DNA from: Streptosporangium becharense
GTDB taxonomy: Bacteria > Actinomycetota > Actinomycetes > Streptosporangiales > Streptosporangiaceae
Length of the DNA stretch: 64,000 nucleotides
Direction of reading: 5' to 3'
NCBI RefSeq assembly: GCF_014204985.1
Contig: NZ_JACHMP010000001.1
Coordinates: 496,001-560,000, forward strand
Shown here: in pieces, positions 32,431-40,325 of the stretch
How the letters are laid out: each line of letters opens with the position of its first letter
How positions within the stretch are numbered: the stretch's first letter is position 1
The notes under the pieces: model-generated
Seen by the model: the letters and a program-made list of their open reading frames with translations, nothing else
Database searches by the model: none
What the model was told of the DNA's origin: nothing
Made by a program: the position numbers and the translations under genes

Positions 32431-33474
32431 TCAGTACGGCGGTCCGGCGGCGGGCCGGCCCGGCGGGCGGTCGCGGACGGCGTGTGCCCAGCGGTCCACT
32501 TCGGCGATTAACGACGCCGCCCGCCCGGGGGTGACGAACGACGCCGCGATGGAGTTGCGGGCCAGGCGTTCGGCCGCCCGGAGGGTCAGCCCCGCCTCCC
32601 GGGAGAGCGCCAGGAAGTTGTCCGCGACGTAACCGCCGAAGTAGGCGGGGTCGTCGGAGTTGACGGTCACGACGACCCCCAGGTCCATCAGCTCCGGGAG
32701 CGGGTGCTCCCGGAGGCTTCCGACCGTCTTGAGCCGGACGTTCGACAGCGGGCAGACGGTCAGCGGGACGCGGCCGGTGACGAGGCGCTCGATCAGGCGG
32801 GGGTCGTCGACGGCGCGGATGCCGTGGTCGACGCGTTCGACGCCCAGGGTGTCGAGCGCCTCCTGGATGTAGGCGGCCGGCGCCTCCTCCCCCGCGTGCG
32901 CGACCGCGCGCAGTCCGGCCTCACGCGCGCGCCGGAACACCGGAGCGAACGGCCCCGGTGGGTGTCCGAGCTCCGCCGAGTCCAGGCCGACGCCGAGGAG
33001 ACGGTCGACGCGGGGCATGGCGGCGGTCAGGGCCGCGTCGGCGTCGGCCACCGGCAGGTCCCGCAGGAAGCACAGAATGAGCCCGCCGGTGATCCCCGCG
33101 TCGTGTTCGGCCTCGGCCAAGGCGGCCGACAGGCCGTCGACGACCGCTTCCGCGGGCACGCCGCGGCGCAGGTGCGCCTGGAGGTCGAAGAACACCTCGG
33201 CGTGCCGGACACCCTGGGCCTTCGCCCGGCCGAGGTAGGCGCGGGCGAGGTCGGCGAAGTCGTCCTCGGTGCGCAGGACGGCCATGGTCGTGTAGTAGAG
33301 GTCGAGGAACCCCCGCAGGTTCTCGAACCGGTACCGGGAGGCGAGGTCCTCGACCGAGCCGAACGGCAGGGTGACCCGGTTGCGGTGCGCGAGTTCGAAG
33401 GCCAGCCCCGGTTCGAGGGTGCCCTCGATGTGCAGGTGCAGCTCCGCCTTGGGCAGTTGGAACAGCTCGATCAC
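32431..33474 (-). CDS. Adenine deaminase (adenosine/AMP deaminase family)
   Basis: 347 residues. LPKAELHLHIEGTLEP near the N-terminus (zinc ligands H13 and H15) and the rest of the pattern (AHAGEE, VDHGIRAVDDP, CPLSNV, VNSDDPAYFGGY) match the Aah1-type adenine deaminase branch rather than classic adenosine deaminase. The reaction is adenine to hypoxanthine with release of ammonia, in the cytoplasm. GTG 33474 is preceded by GGGGGAGAG. It is divergent from the ribose/deoxyribose operon, giving the locus a base-plus-sugar nucleoside salvage theme. Adenosine as substrate remains possible. Confidence 0.87.
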   Translation of the reverse strand: MIELFQLPKAELHLHIEGTLEPGLAFELAHRNRVTLPFGSVEDLASRYRFENLRGFLDLYYTTMAVLRTEDDFADLARAYLGRAKAQGVRHAEVFFDLQAHLRRGVPAEAVVDGLSAALAEAEHDAGITGGLILCFLRDLPVADADAALTAAMPRVDRLLGVGLDSAELGHPPGPFAPVFRRAREAGLRAVAHAGEEAPAAYIQEALDTLGVERVDHGIRAVDDPRLIERLVTGRVPLTVCPLSNVRLKTVGSLREHPLPELMDLGVVVTVNSDDPAYFGGYVADNFLALSREAGLTLRAAERLARNSIAASFVTPGRAASLIAEVDRWAHAVRDRPPGRPAAGPPY

Positions 33475-33785
33475 GCTCTCCCCCGTTCCGGAGGCGGTGT
33501 CCTCCGCCGCCGTCTCCGACATCTCCGACGTCCCCATCGGCACCGACCGGCACCGACCGGTAGCGACCTCTCCGACGGCCACGCCGGCATCCGCGCCGGG
33601 TCGCCGCGTCCCTGTGGGACGCGGCGTTCCCGCCGCCCGGTGCCGGAGCGGTCGCGTGTCTTCACCCGGTGTCACCGTCGAACGCTAGGAAATGCGCGTT
33701 TTACCCCCTTGACACACGAACGGGACGAGGGCTTAACTTCTCCCCAACCTCATGTTCATATATGTCCATATACAAGAGGTGGCGG
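33475..33785. promoter_or_regulatory. Divergent control region of the ribose-type operon
   Basis: This 311-base gap holds a TTGACA -35 (33709-33714) with a weak -10-like TTAACT 18 bases later, directed towards the ribokinase gene. Between it and the start is the palindrome TATATG-tc-CATATA (33759-33772) in a short AT-rich patch. A GntR-type regulator encoded at the end of the operon is the natural candidate to bind it. A 10-base direct repeat, CACCGACCGG twice, lies at 33541-33560. Confidence 0.55.
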
Positions 33786-34697
33786 ATGAGGATCGCAGTC
33801 GTGGGAAGTTACGGGGTCGGCATGACCATGTCGGCCTCCCGGATCCCCGAGGCCGGGGAGACGGTGCTCGGTGGCGTGTTCAGCCTCGGCCCCGGAGGCA
33901 AGGGATCCAACCAGGCGATCGCCGCGGCCCGCCTCGGCGGCCATGTCGACCTCCTGACGATCGTCGGCCCCGATGCCTTCGGCGACCAGGCCAGGCAGCT
34001 GTGGGCGGCCGAGAACGTGGGTCACGCTCACGTGCGCACCGGGACCGGTGCGACCATGATCGGTTTCATCATGGTCGAGCCGGGGGGCGAGAACCGGATT
34101 CTCGTCGCCCCCGGTGCCCTGGACGAGCTCGGCGAGAGCGACGTCGAGCGTTTCGCCGGCGAGATCGCCGCGGCCGACCTGCTGGTGGTGAGCCTGGAGA
34201 TCCCCCTGGCCACGGCCCTCGCGGCGCTGCGCGCCGGCCGGGAGGCGGGCACGACGACCCTGCTCAACCCCGCGCCGGCCGTCCCGCTGCCGCGGGAGGC
34301 GTTCGGCTGGATCGACTACCTCACGCCGAACATGAGCGAGGCGCGGATCCTCGCGGACGCCCCGGGCGAGACCGACCCGGACCGCCTGGCCGACGCGCTG
34401 CGGGCCGGCGGCTTCGGCGGCGCGCTGGTGATGACGCTGGGCGGTGACGGCGCGCTGGTCGACGAGGCCGGGATCCGGGCCCGGGTCGCACCCGTCCGCG
34501 CTCCGGAGGTCGTCGACACCACCGGCGCGGGCGACGCCTTCACCGCCGCCCTGGCCGTGCGGATCGCCGAGGGGGCGTCCCTGGCGGAGGCCGTCGGGTT
34601 CGCCGCCGCCGCGGGAGCGCACGCGGTCGGCCGCGCCGAGGTCATCCCCGCCCTGCCCCACCGATCCGACGTCGACGCACTTCTCGCAGGAGCCTGA
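33786..34697 (+). CDS. rbsK: Ribokinase-type PfkB sugar kinase
   Basis: 303 residues with both PfkB signatures: GGVFSLGPGGKGSNQAIAAARLGG (about 29-52) and DTTGAGDAFTAALA (about 243-256, containing the catalytic Asp). It would phosphorylate ribose or deoxyribose at O5 using ATP. AAGAGG precedes the ATG. It is the first gene of a seven-gene operon whose aldolase DeoC needs deoxyribose-5-phosphate, so deoxyribokinase activity is plausible; the sequence alone cannot separate ribokinase from deoxyribokinase. Confidence 0.88.
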   Translation: MRIAVVGSYGVGMTMSASRIPEAGETVLGGVFSLGPGGKGSNQAIAAARLGGHVDLLTIVGPDAFGDQARQLWAAENVGHAHVRTGTGATMIGFIMVEPGGENRILVAPGALDELGESDVERFAGEIAAADLLVVSLEIPLATALAALRAGREAGTTTLLNPAPAVPLPREAFGWIDYLTPNMSEARILADAPGETDPDRLADALRAGGFGGALVMTLGGDGALVDEAGIRARVAPVRAPEVVDTTGAGDAFTAALAVRIAEGASLAEAVGFAAAAGAHAVGRAEVIPALPHRSDVDALLAGA

Positions 34698-34698
34698 C

Positions 34699-35718
34699 AT
34701 GACCGCACTCCAATCGGACGCCCGCCCGCAGGCGCGGGCGTCGGCGTCCCGCCCCTCCGGCTGGACGCGCCTGCTGCACGCACGCGAGAGCGGCACCCTG
34801 TCCGCCCTGGTCGTGCTGCTCCTCATCGGCGCGGCCCTGGCCCCGGGCTTCCTGTCCACGCAGAACTTCCTCACCGTCGGCCAGCAGATCGCCCAGATCG
34901 GCATCATGGCGGTCGGCGTCACCTTCGTGATCATCAACGCCGAGATCGACCTGTCCGTCGGCTCGATCTACGCGCTCGGCGCCATCGTCACCGGCCTGCT
35001 CATCAGCGACGGGCTGCCGTGGACGGTCGCCGCGCTCGCGGGAGTGCTGTCCGGCGCCGCGGCGGGGTTCCTCAACGGGGCGCTCACCGTGGGGCTGGGC
35101 ATCCCCTCCTTCATCGTGACCCTCGGCAGCCTGAGCGTCTTCCGCGGGCTGGCGCTGCTGCTCAGCGACGGCTCCCCGATCTCCCTGAGCTCCGGCACCC
35201 CCGGCGTCGCCGAGTTCACCCTCCTCGGCCAGGGACGGCTGTTCGGCGTCGTCCCCATGCAGCTCATCTTCCTGATCCTCACCGTGCTCCTGGGCTGGGT
35301 GATCCTGTCGCGCACCCGGTACGGCTTCCACACCTACGCCGTCGGCGGCAGCCAGGAGGCGGCCCGGCTGTGCGGGATCGACGCGGGCCGGGTCAAGATC
35401 CTCGCCTTCGTCATGTCGGGCACCCTCGCCGCCTTCGCCGGGGTGCTCGGCCTGTCCTTCCTCAGCTACGTGCAGGGCGTCACCGGCACCGGCATGGAGC
35501 TGACCGTCATCTCGGCCGTCATCATCGGCGGCGCCGCGCTGTTCGGCGGTTCGGGAACCATGTGGGGCACGCTGATCGGCGTCGCCTTCATCGGTGTCCT
35601 GCAGAACGTGCTGAACCTGCGCGGCATCTCCTCCTTCTGGCAGACGGTCGCGACCGGCGCCGTCATCATCCTCGCGGTCGCGGTGGACACCCTCCTGCGC
35701 CGCCGTACGCGCTCCTGA
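34699..35718 (+). CDS. rbsC: Ribose-type ABC transporter permease
   Basis: 339 residues with about ten hydrophobic segments and the RbsC family text INAEIDLSVGSIYALGAIVTGLL and LGIPSFIVTLGSLSVFRGLALLLSDG. It starts one base after the kinase stop. The permease forms the channel for a pentose with RbsA and RbsB. The first 30 residues are hydrophilic and Arg/Ala-rich. The operon order K-C-B-A-D differs from the classical rbsDACBK arrangement. Confidence 0.9.
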   Translation: MTALQSDARPQARASASRPSGWTRLLHARESGTLSALVVLLLIGAALAPGFLSTQNFLTVGQQIAQIGIMAVGVTFVIINAEIDLSVGSIYALGAIVTGLLISDGLPWTVAALAGVLSGAAAGFLNGALTVGLGIPSFIVTLGSLSVFRGLALLLSDGSPISLSSGTPGVAEFTLLGQGRLFGVVPMQLIFLILTVLLGWVILSRTRYGFHTYAVGGSQEAARLCGIDAGRVKILAFVMSGTLAAFAGVLGLSFLSYVQGVTGTGMELTVISAVIIGGAALFGGSGTMWGTLIGVAFIGVLQNVLNLRGISSFWQTVATGAVIILAVAVDTLLRRRTRS

Positions 35719-35743
35719 GACGCTCCTGAGAGGAGTACCCCCC

Positions 35744-36775
35744 ATGAAGAAGTTCCGTTCCCTGCTCACCGTCGCCACCGTCACCGCCTCCGTCCTGCTG
35801 GCCGCGGGATGCGGCGCGATCGAGGCCCCCGGCGGGACGGCCGCCGCAGGCGGTGACGCGGCCTCCGGCGGCGAGTTCAAGCTCGCCTCCCGCATCAGCG
35901 ACGACGTCAAGCAGAACAAGAAGCTGGTGATCCGGCTCAGCTACCACGACCCGTCGCTCGCCTTCGCCTCCCCCATCCGTCAGGGCGTGGAGAAGGCCGC
36001 CGCCGAACTCGGCGTCGACGCCAAGATCGTCGGCCCCACCGGCGGCGACGCCAACCAGCAGGTGTCGGAGCTGCAGACCCTCATCAACCAGGGGCAGGTC
36101 CACGGCCTGGCCGTCTCGTCGGCCAGCAGCGACGCCCTCAAGCCGGTGATCGCCCAGGCCGCGGCGGCGGGCATCCCGATCATCTCCTTCAACACCGACA
36201 ACCCGGGTTCCGCGCAGATGGCCTTCGTCGGCCAGGACCTGGAGAAGTCCGGCGAGTCCGAGGCCGCCGAGCTGGTCAAGCTGGTCGGCGACAAGAAGGG
36301 CAAGGTCGTCGTCTTCTCGGTGGACACCGGCGCCGGCTGGTCGCACGACCGCTTCACCGGGTTCAAGCGCGGCCTGGAGGGATCCGGCCTGGAGATCGTC
36401 GGCCCGGTCAACACCGGGAACGAGCCCAGCAAGGCGTACAACACCGTGGAGAGCACGATGGCCGCGCAGAAGGACGCCGTCGCCGTCGCCTCCCTGGACT
36501 GCTGCAGCTTCACCGCCGCAGCCAAGTGGATCAAGGATTCCGGCAACACCGGGAAGATCCACGCGGTGGGCTTCGACGTCCTCCCGCAGACCGTGGAGTA
36601 CCTCAAGGGCGGCGTGGTCGACATGACCATCAGCCAGAACCCGGTCGACCAGGGCTACCGGTCCGTCAAGCTCCTCGTCGACCACCTGCGCGACGGCACG
36701 CCCATCGCGGACGTGGACACCGGGGCCGTGCTGGTCACCGAGGACAACGTCGACGACGTGCCGGTGGAGGGCTGA
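35744..36775 (+). CDS. rbsB: Ribose-type ABC transporter substrate-binding lipoprotein
   Basis: 343 residues. A lipoprotein signal ends LLAAGC (Cys about 23). The mature protein belongs to the periplasmic-binding 4/LacI-like sugar-binding fold: SYHDPSLAFASPIRQGVEKAAAELGV, INQGQVHGLAVSSASSDAL, GIPIISFNTDNPGS and YLKGGVVDMTISQNPVDQGYRSV. It would deliver ribose, deoxyribose or another pentose to the permease. GAGAGGAG precedes the ATG. The ATPase gene follows after one base. Confidence 0.9.
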   Translation: MKKFRSLLTVATVTASVLLAAGCGAIEAPGGTAAAGGDAASGGEFKLASRISDDVKQNKKLVIRLSYHDPSLAFASPIRQGVEKAAAELGVDAKIVGPTGGDANQQVSELQTLINQGQVHGLAVSSASSDALKPVIAQAAAAGIPIISFNTDNPGSAQMAFVGQDLEKSGESEAAELVKLVGDKKGKVVVFSVDTGAGWSHDRFTGFKRGLEGSGLEIVGPVNTGNEPSKAYNTVESTMAAQKDAVAVASLDCCSFTAAAKWIKDSGNTGKIHAVGFDVLPQTVEYLKGGVVDMTISQNPVDQGYRSVKLLVDHLRDGTPIADVDTGAVLVTEDNVDDVPVEG

Positions 36776-36776
36776 C

Positions 36777-38282
36777 ATGGCCGAACCGGCGGTCCTGGTC
36801 GAGGGCGCCGGCAAGTCCTTCGGGGCGAACCGGGCGCTGGACGACGTGACGTTGCACGCGTACGCGGGCGAGCTGAGCGCCGTGATGGGCGAGAACGGCG
36901 CGGGGAAGTCCACGCTGATGAAGATCCTGGCCGGGCTCCAGCCTCCCGACCAGGGGCGGGTCGTCATCCACGGGGAGCAGGTGCGGCGCTTCGAGCCCGC
37001 CGAGCTGCTGACCCGCCACCGGGTGGCGCTCGTCCCCCAGGAGCTGGCGCTCTGCCGGGAGCGCACCGTCGCCGAGAACGTCCTGCTCGGCACGGAGCCC
37101 GGCCGGGGCCCCTTCCCCTCCCGGGCCCTGCTGGAGCGGCGCACCGCCGAACTGCTCGCCGAGCTCGACCTAGACCTCGACCCGCGCACGCCGGTCGGCC
37201 GCCTCGACCTCGCCACCCAGCAGCTCGTCGTCATCGCCCGGTCGCTGGCCCGCCGGTGCCGGGTGCTGATCCTGGACGAGCCGACCGCGATGCTCACCCC
37301 CGCCGAGTCGGAGCGGCTGTTCACCCTGCTGGGCCGGCTGCGCGGCTCCGGCGTCGCCCTGCTGTACGTCTCGCACCGCATCCCCGAGGTGTTCGCCCTG
37401 GCCGACCGCATCCACGTGCTGCGCGACGGCCGGATCACCGCCTCCTGGCGCACCACCGAGACCACCCCGGACGAGGTCGTGGGCGCCATGGTCGGCCGGG
37501 AGCTCGCCGAGGAGGAGCGGGGGCGGTGGGCCGACCCCGCCGCGCCGGTCCTGGCCCGGATGGACGGCCTGACCGGCAGGGGCTTCGCCGGGGTGTCGGC
37601 CGAGGTGCGGCGCGGCGAGGTGCTCGGCGTGGCCGGGCTGCCCGACAGCGGACGCACCGAGCTGCTGCGCGGCGTGTTCGGCGCCGACCCGCTCACCGGC
37701 GGCTCGCTGAGGATCGAGGGGAAGGCGGTGACGTTCCGTTCGCCGGCCGAGGCCATCCGCGCCGGCGTCGCCTACGTCCCCGCCGAACGCCGTCAGCAGG
37801 GCATCCTGCCCACGATGAGCGTCGCCGACAACATCGGCGTGCTCCAGCTGGGCCGCGCCTCCCGGTTCGGCCTGCTGTCGCGGCGCCGCCTGGCCGGTGA
37901 CGCCGCCGAACGGGCCCGGAGGCTGCGGGTCAAGCACGCCTCGGGCGTCCAGGGCATCGGCGAGCTGTCCGGCGGCAACCAGCAGAAGGCGGTCATCGCC
38001 CGCTGGCTGTCCATCGACCCCCGCCTGCTCCTGCTCGACGAGCCCACCCGCGGCATCGACGTGGGCGCCAAGGCGGAGATCTACGACCTGCTCGGCGGGC
38101 TGGCCGCCGACGGCGTCGCGATCGTCATGTCCTCCTCCGACCTGCCGGAGCTGCTGCGGGTCTGCGACCGGATCGCGGTCATGCGCGAGGGCCGGCTGGC
38201 GGGCGTGCTCAGCCGCGAGGAGGCCACCGAAGAGAAGATCATGGCCATCGCCACCGGCGTGGCCGGAGGGGAAGACCGATGA
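36777..38282 (+). CDS. rbsA: Ribose-type ABC transporter double ATPase
   Basis: 501 residues with two ABC modules as in RbsA/XylG. Module 1 has Walker A GENGAGKSTLMKIL, a LDLATQQLVVIAR signature region and Walker B RVLILDEPTAML. Module 2 has the degenerate Walker A GLPDSGRTELLRG typical of this family, signature LSGGNQQKAVIARWL and Walker B LLLLDEPTRGIDVGAK. It energises the RbsC channel. The stop overlaps the rbsD start (ATGA at 38279-38282). Confidence 0.93.
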   Translation: MAEPAVLVEGAGKSFGANRALDDVTLHAYAGELSAVMGENGAGKSTLMKILAGLQPPDQGRVVIHGEQVRRFEPAELLTRHRVALVPQELALCRERTVAENVLLGTEPGRGPFPSRALLERRTAELLAELDLDLDPRTPVGRLDLATQQLVVIARSLARRCRVLILDEPTAMLTPAESERLFTLLGRLRGSGVALLYVSHRIPEVFALADRIHVLRDGRITASWRTTETTPDEVVGAMVGRELAEEERGRWADPAAPVLARMDGLTGRGFAGVSAEVRRGEVLGVAGLPDSGRTELLRGVFGADPLTGGSLRIEGKAVTFRSPAEAIRAGVAYVPAERRQQGILPTMSVADNIGVLQLGRASRFGLLSRRRLAGDAAERARRLRVKHASGVQGIGELSGGNQQKAVIARWLSIDPRLLLLDEPTRGIDVGAKAEIYDLLGGLAADGVAIVMSSSDLPELLRVCDRIAVMREGRLAGVLSREEATEEKIMAIATGVAGGEDR

Positions 38283-38749
38283 AACGACAGGGGATCCTCA
38301 ACGCGCGGCTGGCCGGTGCGCTGTCCTCGCTCGGCCACGGCGACCTGCTGCTGGTCGTGGACGTGGGCTTCCCGATCCCGCGGGACGCCGAGCGCATCGA
38401 CCTCGCCGTCGCCCCCGACCTGCCCGACCTGCGCACGGTCATCGACCTGATCGCGAACGAGATCATCGTGGAGCGGGTCGTCCGCGCCGGGGACGTGCCG
38501 GAGTTCAACGCCCCGCTGGAGGCGTGGCTGCGCGAGCGCTTCGGCGACGCCGAGTTCGAGGAGCGCCCGCACACCGACATGCTCGGCGCGGTCGCCCGGG
38601 AGGCCAAGGCCGTCGTGCGCACCGGCGCGTACGAGCCGTGGGGCAACGTCGGCCTGGTCAGCGGCGTCGACGTCACCCGCTTCTTCGCCAAGGACGGCGT
38701 CGTCGTCCCCGACTACTACCGCGCCCGCGTGGAGGCACAAGGCGCGTGA
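38279..38749 (+). CDS. rbsD: D-ribose pyranase (RbsD/FucU family)
   Basis: 156 residues, slightly longer than E. coli RbsD (139). It opens MKRQGILNARLAGALSSLGHGDLLLVVDVGFPIP, with the catalytic histidine in GHGD and the Asp in VVDVGFP, and ends with the YEPWGNVGLVSGV loop. The enzyme interconverts pyranose and furanose forms of the sugar so the kinase can act. It is translationally coupled to rbsA. The extra C-terminal residues (FFAKDGVVVPDYYRARVEAQGA) are outside the usual core. Confidence 0.9.
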   Translation: MKRQGILNARLAGALSSLGHGDLLLVVDVGFPIPRDAERIDLAVAPDLPDLRTVIDLIANEIIVERVVRAGDVPEFNAPLEAWLRERFGDAEFEERPHTDMLGAVAREAKAVVRTGAYEPWGNVGLVSGVDVTRFFAKDGVVVPDYYRARVEAQGA

Positions 38750-38797
38750 AACCGCAGACCACCCCGTGACAGAACGCAGAGTAGAGAGAAGGAAGAC

Positions 38798-39478
38798 GTG
38801 AACAGCCCCGCGGAACTGGCCCGCCACATCCAGCACACCCGGATCGAGACCGGCCTCACCAGGGAACAGATGATCGCCCACTGCGAGGAGTGCGTGACCT
38901 ACGGGTTCGACGCCGCGATGGTCGCCGGCTCCTGGGTTCCCCTCGCCGTCGACGTGCTCAAGGGCACCGGCATCACGGTCGCCTCGGCGCTCGACTTCCC
39001 GACCGTCGGCGCGATGACCACCGCGGGCAAGGCCGCCGAGGCCGCCGAGCTGGTCCGCCTCGGCGCCGAGCAGATCGACATCGGCGTCCAGGTCGGCTGG
39101 CTGCGCAGCGGCAGGTTCGACGACTTCCGCGACGACATCGCCGCCGTGGTGAAGGCGGCCGGTGTGCCGATCAAGGTCATGCTGGAGCTGCCCCTGCTGA
39201 CCCCGGCCGAGCGGGAGGCGGCCGTGGCGCTTTCGGTGGAAGCCGGAGTGGCTTATGTGAAGAATGCCAGCAGCGGCGCCGTCGGCGTCGCGACCCCGGA
39301 GGACATCCGCTTCCTCAAGGAGCGGGTGCCGGCCGGCGTCAAGGTCAAGGCCTCTGGCGGTATCAAGTCCTACGCCCAGGCGGTCGCCCTCCTGGAGGCC
39401 GGGGCGGACCGGCTGGGCACGAGCGCGGGAGTGTCAATTGTCAGCGGAGAGCAGGTCGCCCCGGCCGTCGCCTACTGA
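38798..39478 (+). CDS. deoC: Deoxyribose-phosphate aldolase (DeoC family)
   Basis: 226 residues of the class I DeoC/LacD barrel: RHIQHTRIETGLTREQ, ASALDFPTVG, a Schiff-base lysine in AYVKNASSGAVGVAT (about K149) and KVKASGGIKSYAQAVALLEAGADRLGTSAG. It splits 2-deoxyribose-5-phosphate to acetaldehyde and glyceraldehyde-3-phosphate. The lysine motif differs from the common FIKTSTGF, so a related aldol substrate is possible. The GTG start has GAAGGAAG before it. With kinase, pyranase and transporter in one operon it points to pentose or deoxypentose catabolism. Confidence 0.82.
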   Translation: MNSPAELARHIQHTRIETGLTREQMIAHCEECVTYGFDAAMVAGSWVPLAVDVLKGTGITVASALDFPTVGAMTTAGKAAEAAELVRLGAEQIDIGVQVGWLRSGRFDDFRDDIAAVVKAAGVPIKVMLELPLLTPAEREAAVALSVEAGVAYVKNASSGAVGVATPEDIRFLKERVPAGVKVKASGGIKSYAQAVALLEAGADRLGTSAGVSIVSGEQVAPAVAY

Positions 39479-39506
39479 GCCCCCCGGGCTCAGCAGGGAG
39501 GTCCCC

Positions 39507-40217
39507 GTGCCCCTGCACGCCCAGATCTCCGAGCAGGTCCGGGCTCGCATCGCCACGGGTGAGTGGCCGCCGCACTACCGCCTGCCGCCGGAACCCGACC
39601 TGGCCGGGGCCTTCGGCGTCAGCCGCGGCACGTTACGCCGGGCGATGCAGACCCTCCTCGCGGAGGGTCTGCTCGTCCAGATCCGTGGCCGGGGCACCTT
39701 CGTGACCTCGGCCGCGATCGAACCGTCCATCGCGCAGAAGCTGCACTCCCTGTCGGAGGACTTCGCCCAGCAGGGCATACCGTTCACCACCGAGGTGCTC
39801 GACCAGCGCGTCGTCCCCGCCCCCCGGCCGGTGGCGGCGCTGCTGGATCTGCCGCAGGACACCCCGCTGTTCCTGCTCCGGCGCCGCCGCCACACGGCGT
39901 CGGGGCCGGTGGCGTTGTTCGTCAACTACGTCCGCGTCGACGTGTGCCCCGGTATCGAGGAGGTGGACTTCTCGACGGAGACGCTGTTCGCCACCATCGA
40001 GGGCAAGTACGGCCTGCGGATCGAGACCGGGCGGCGCACGTTCAGCGCGCAGGCGGCCGACGGCGAGGTGGCCGCGGCGCTCGGCATGGCACCCGGCAGG
40101 CCGGTGCTCTACCTGGAGCAGGTCACCTACCTGGACGACCGGCGTCCGGTCGAGTACTCGGACGTGTGGATCGACAGCGACCTGCTGAAGGTGTCGTCCC
40201 TGCTGACCAGGCGGTGA
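39507..40217 (+). CDS. GntR-family regulator (HutC/UTRA type)
   Basis: 236 residues. The N-terminal winged helix reads PLHAQISEQVRARIATGEWPPHYRLPPEPDLAGAFGVSRGTLRRAMQTLLAEGLL, followed by GRGTFV and a UTRA effector domain (about 70-235). Such proteins repress sugar genes until a phosphosugar binds. GTG 39507 has GGGAGG five bases upstream. It closes the ribose-type operon and probably controls it through the palindrome at 33759-33772. The open frame beginning at 39264 overlaps deoC in another frame and was trimmed. Confidence 0.9.
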   Translation: MPLHAQISEQVRARIATGEWPPHYRLPPEPDLAGAFGVSRGTLRRAMQTLLAEGLLVQIRGRGTFVTSAAIEPSIAQKLHSLSEDFAQQGIPFTTEVLDQRVVPAPRPVAALLDLPQDTPLFLLRRRRHTASGPVALFVNYVRVDVCPGIEEVDFSTETLFATIEGKYGLRIETGRRTFSAQAADGEVAAALGMAPGRPVLYLEQVTYLDDRRPVEYSDVWIDSDLLKVSSLLTRR

Positions 40218-40234
40218 CGGCTCCTGCCTGAACA

Positions 40235-40270
40235 CGGCGCCGCGCCCGTGCTTGCACGGGCGCGGCGCCG
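40235..40270. terminator. Perfect 17-bp hairpin between convergent genes
   Basis: CGGCGCCGCGCCCGTGC (40235-40251) and its exact complement (40254-40270) are separated by TT. It lies after the GntR gene and before the end of the convergent fusion gene, so it is very likely a bidirectional terminator. Confidence 0.75.
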
Positions 40271-40275
40271 ACGTC

Positions 40276-40325
40276 CGTTCCTCAGCGGTTGCGCCACCGG
40301 CGTTCCTCAGCGGTTGCGCCACCGG
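40276..40325. repeat. 25-bp tandem duplication spanning a stop codon
   Basis: Two identical 25-base units, beginning CGTTCCTCAGCGGTTGCG, fill 40276-40300 and 40301-40325. The second contains the stop codon of the minus-strand fusion gene (40307-40309). Confidence 0.85.
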
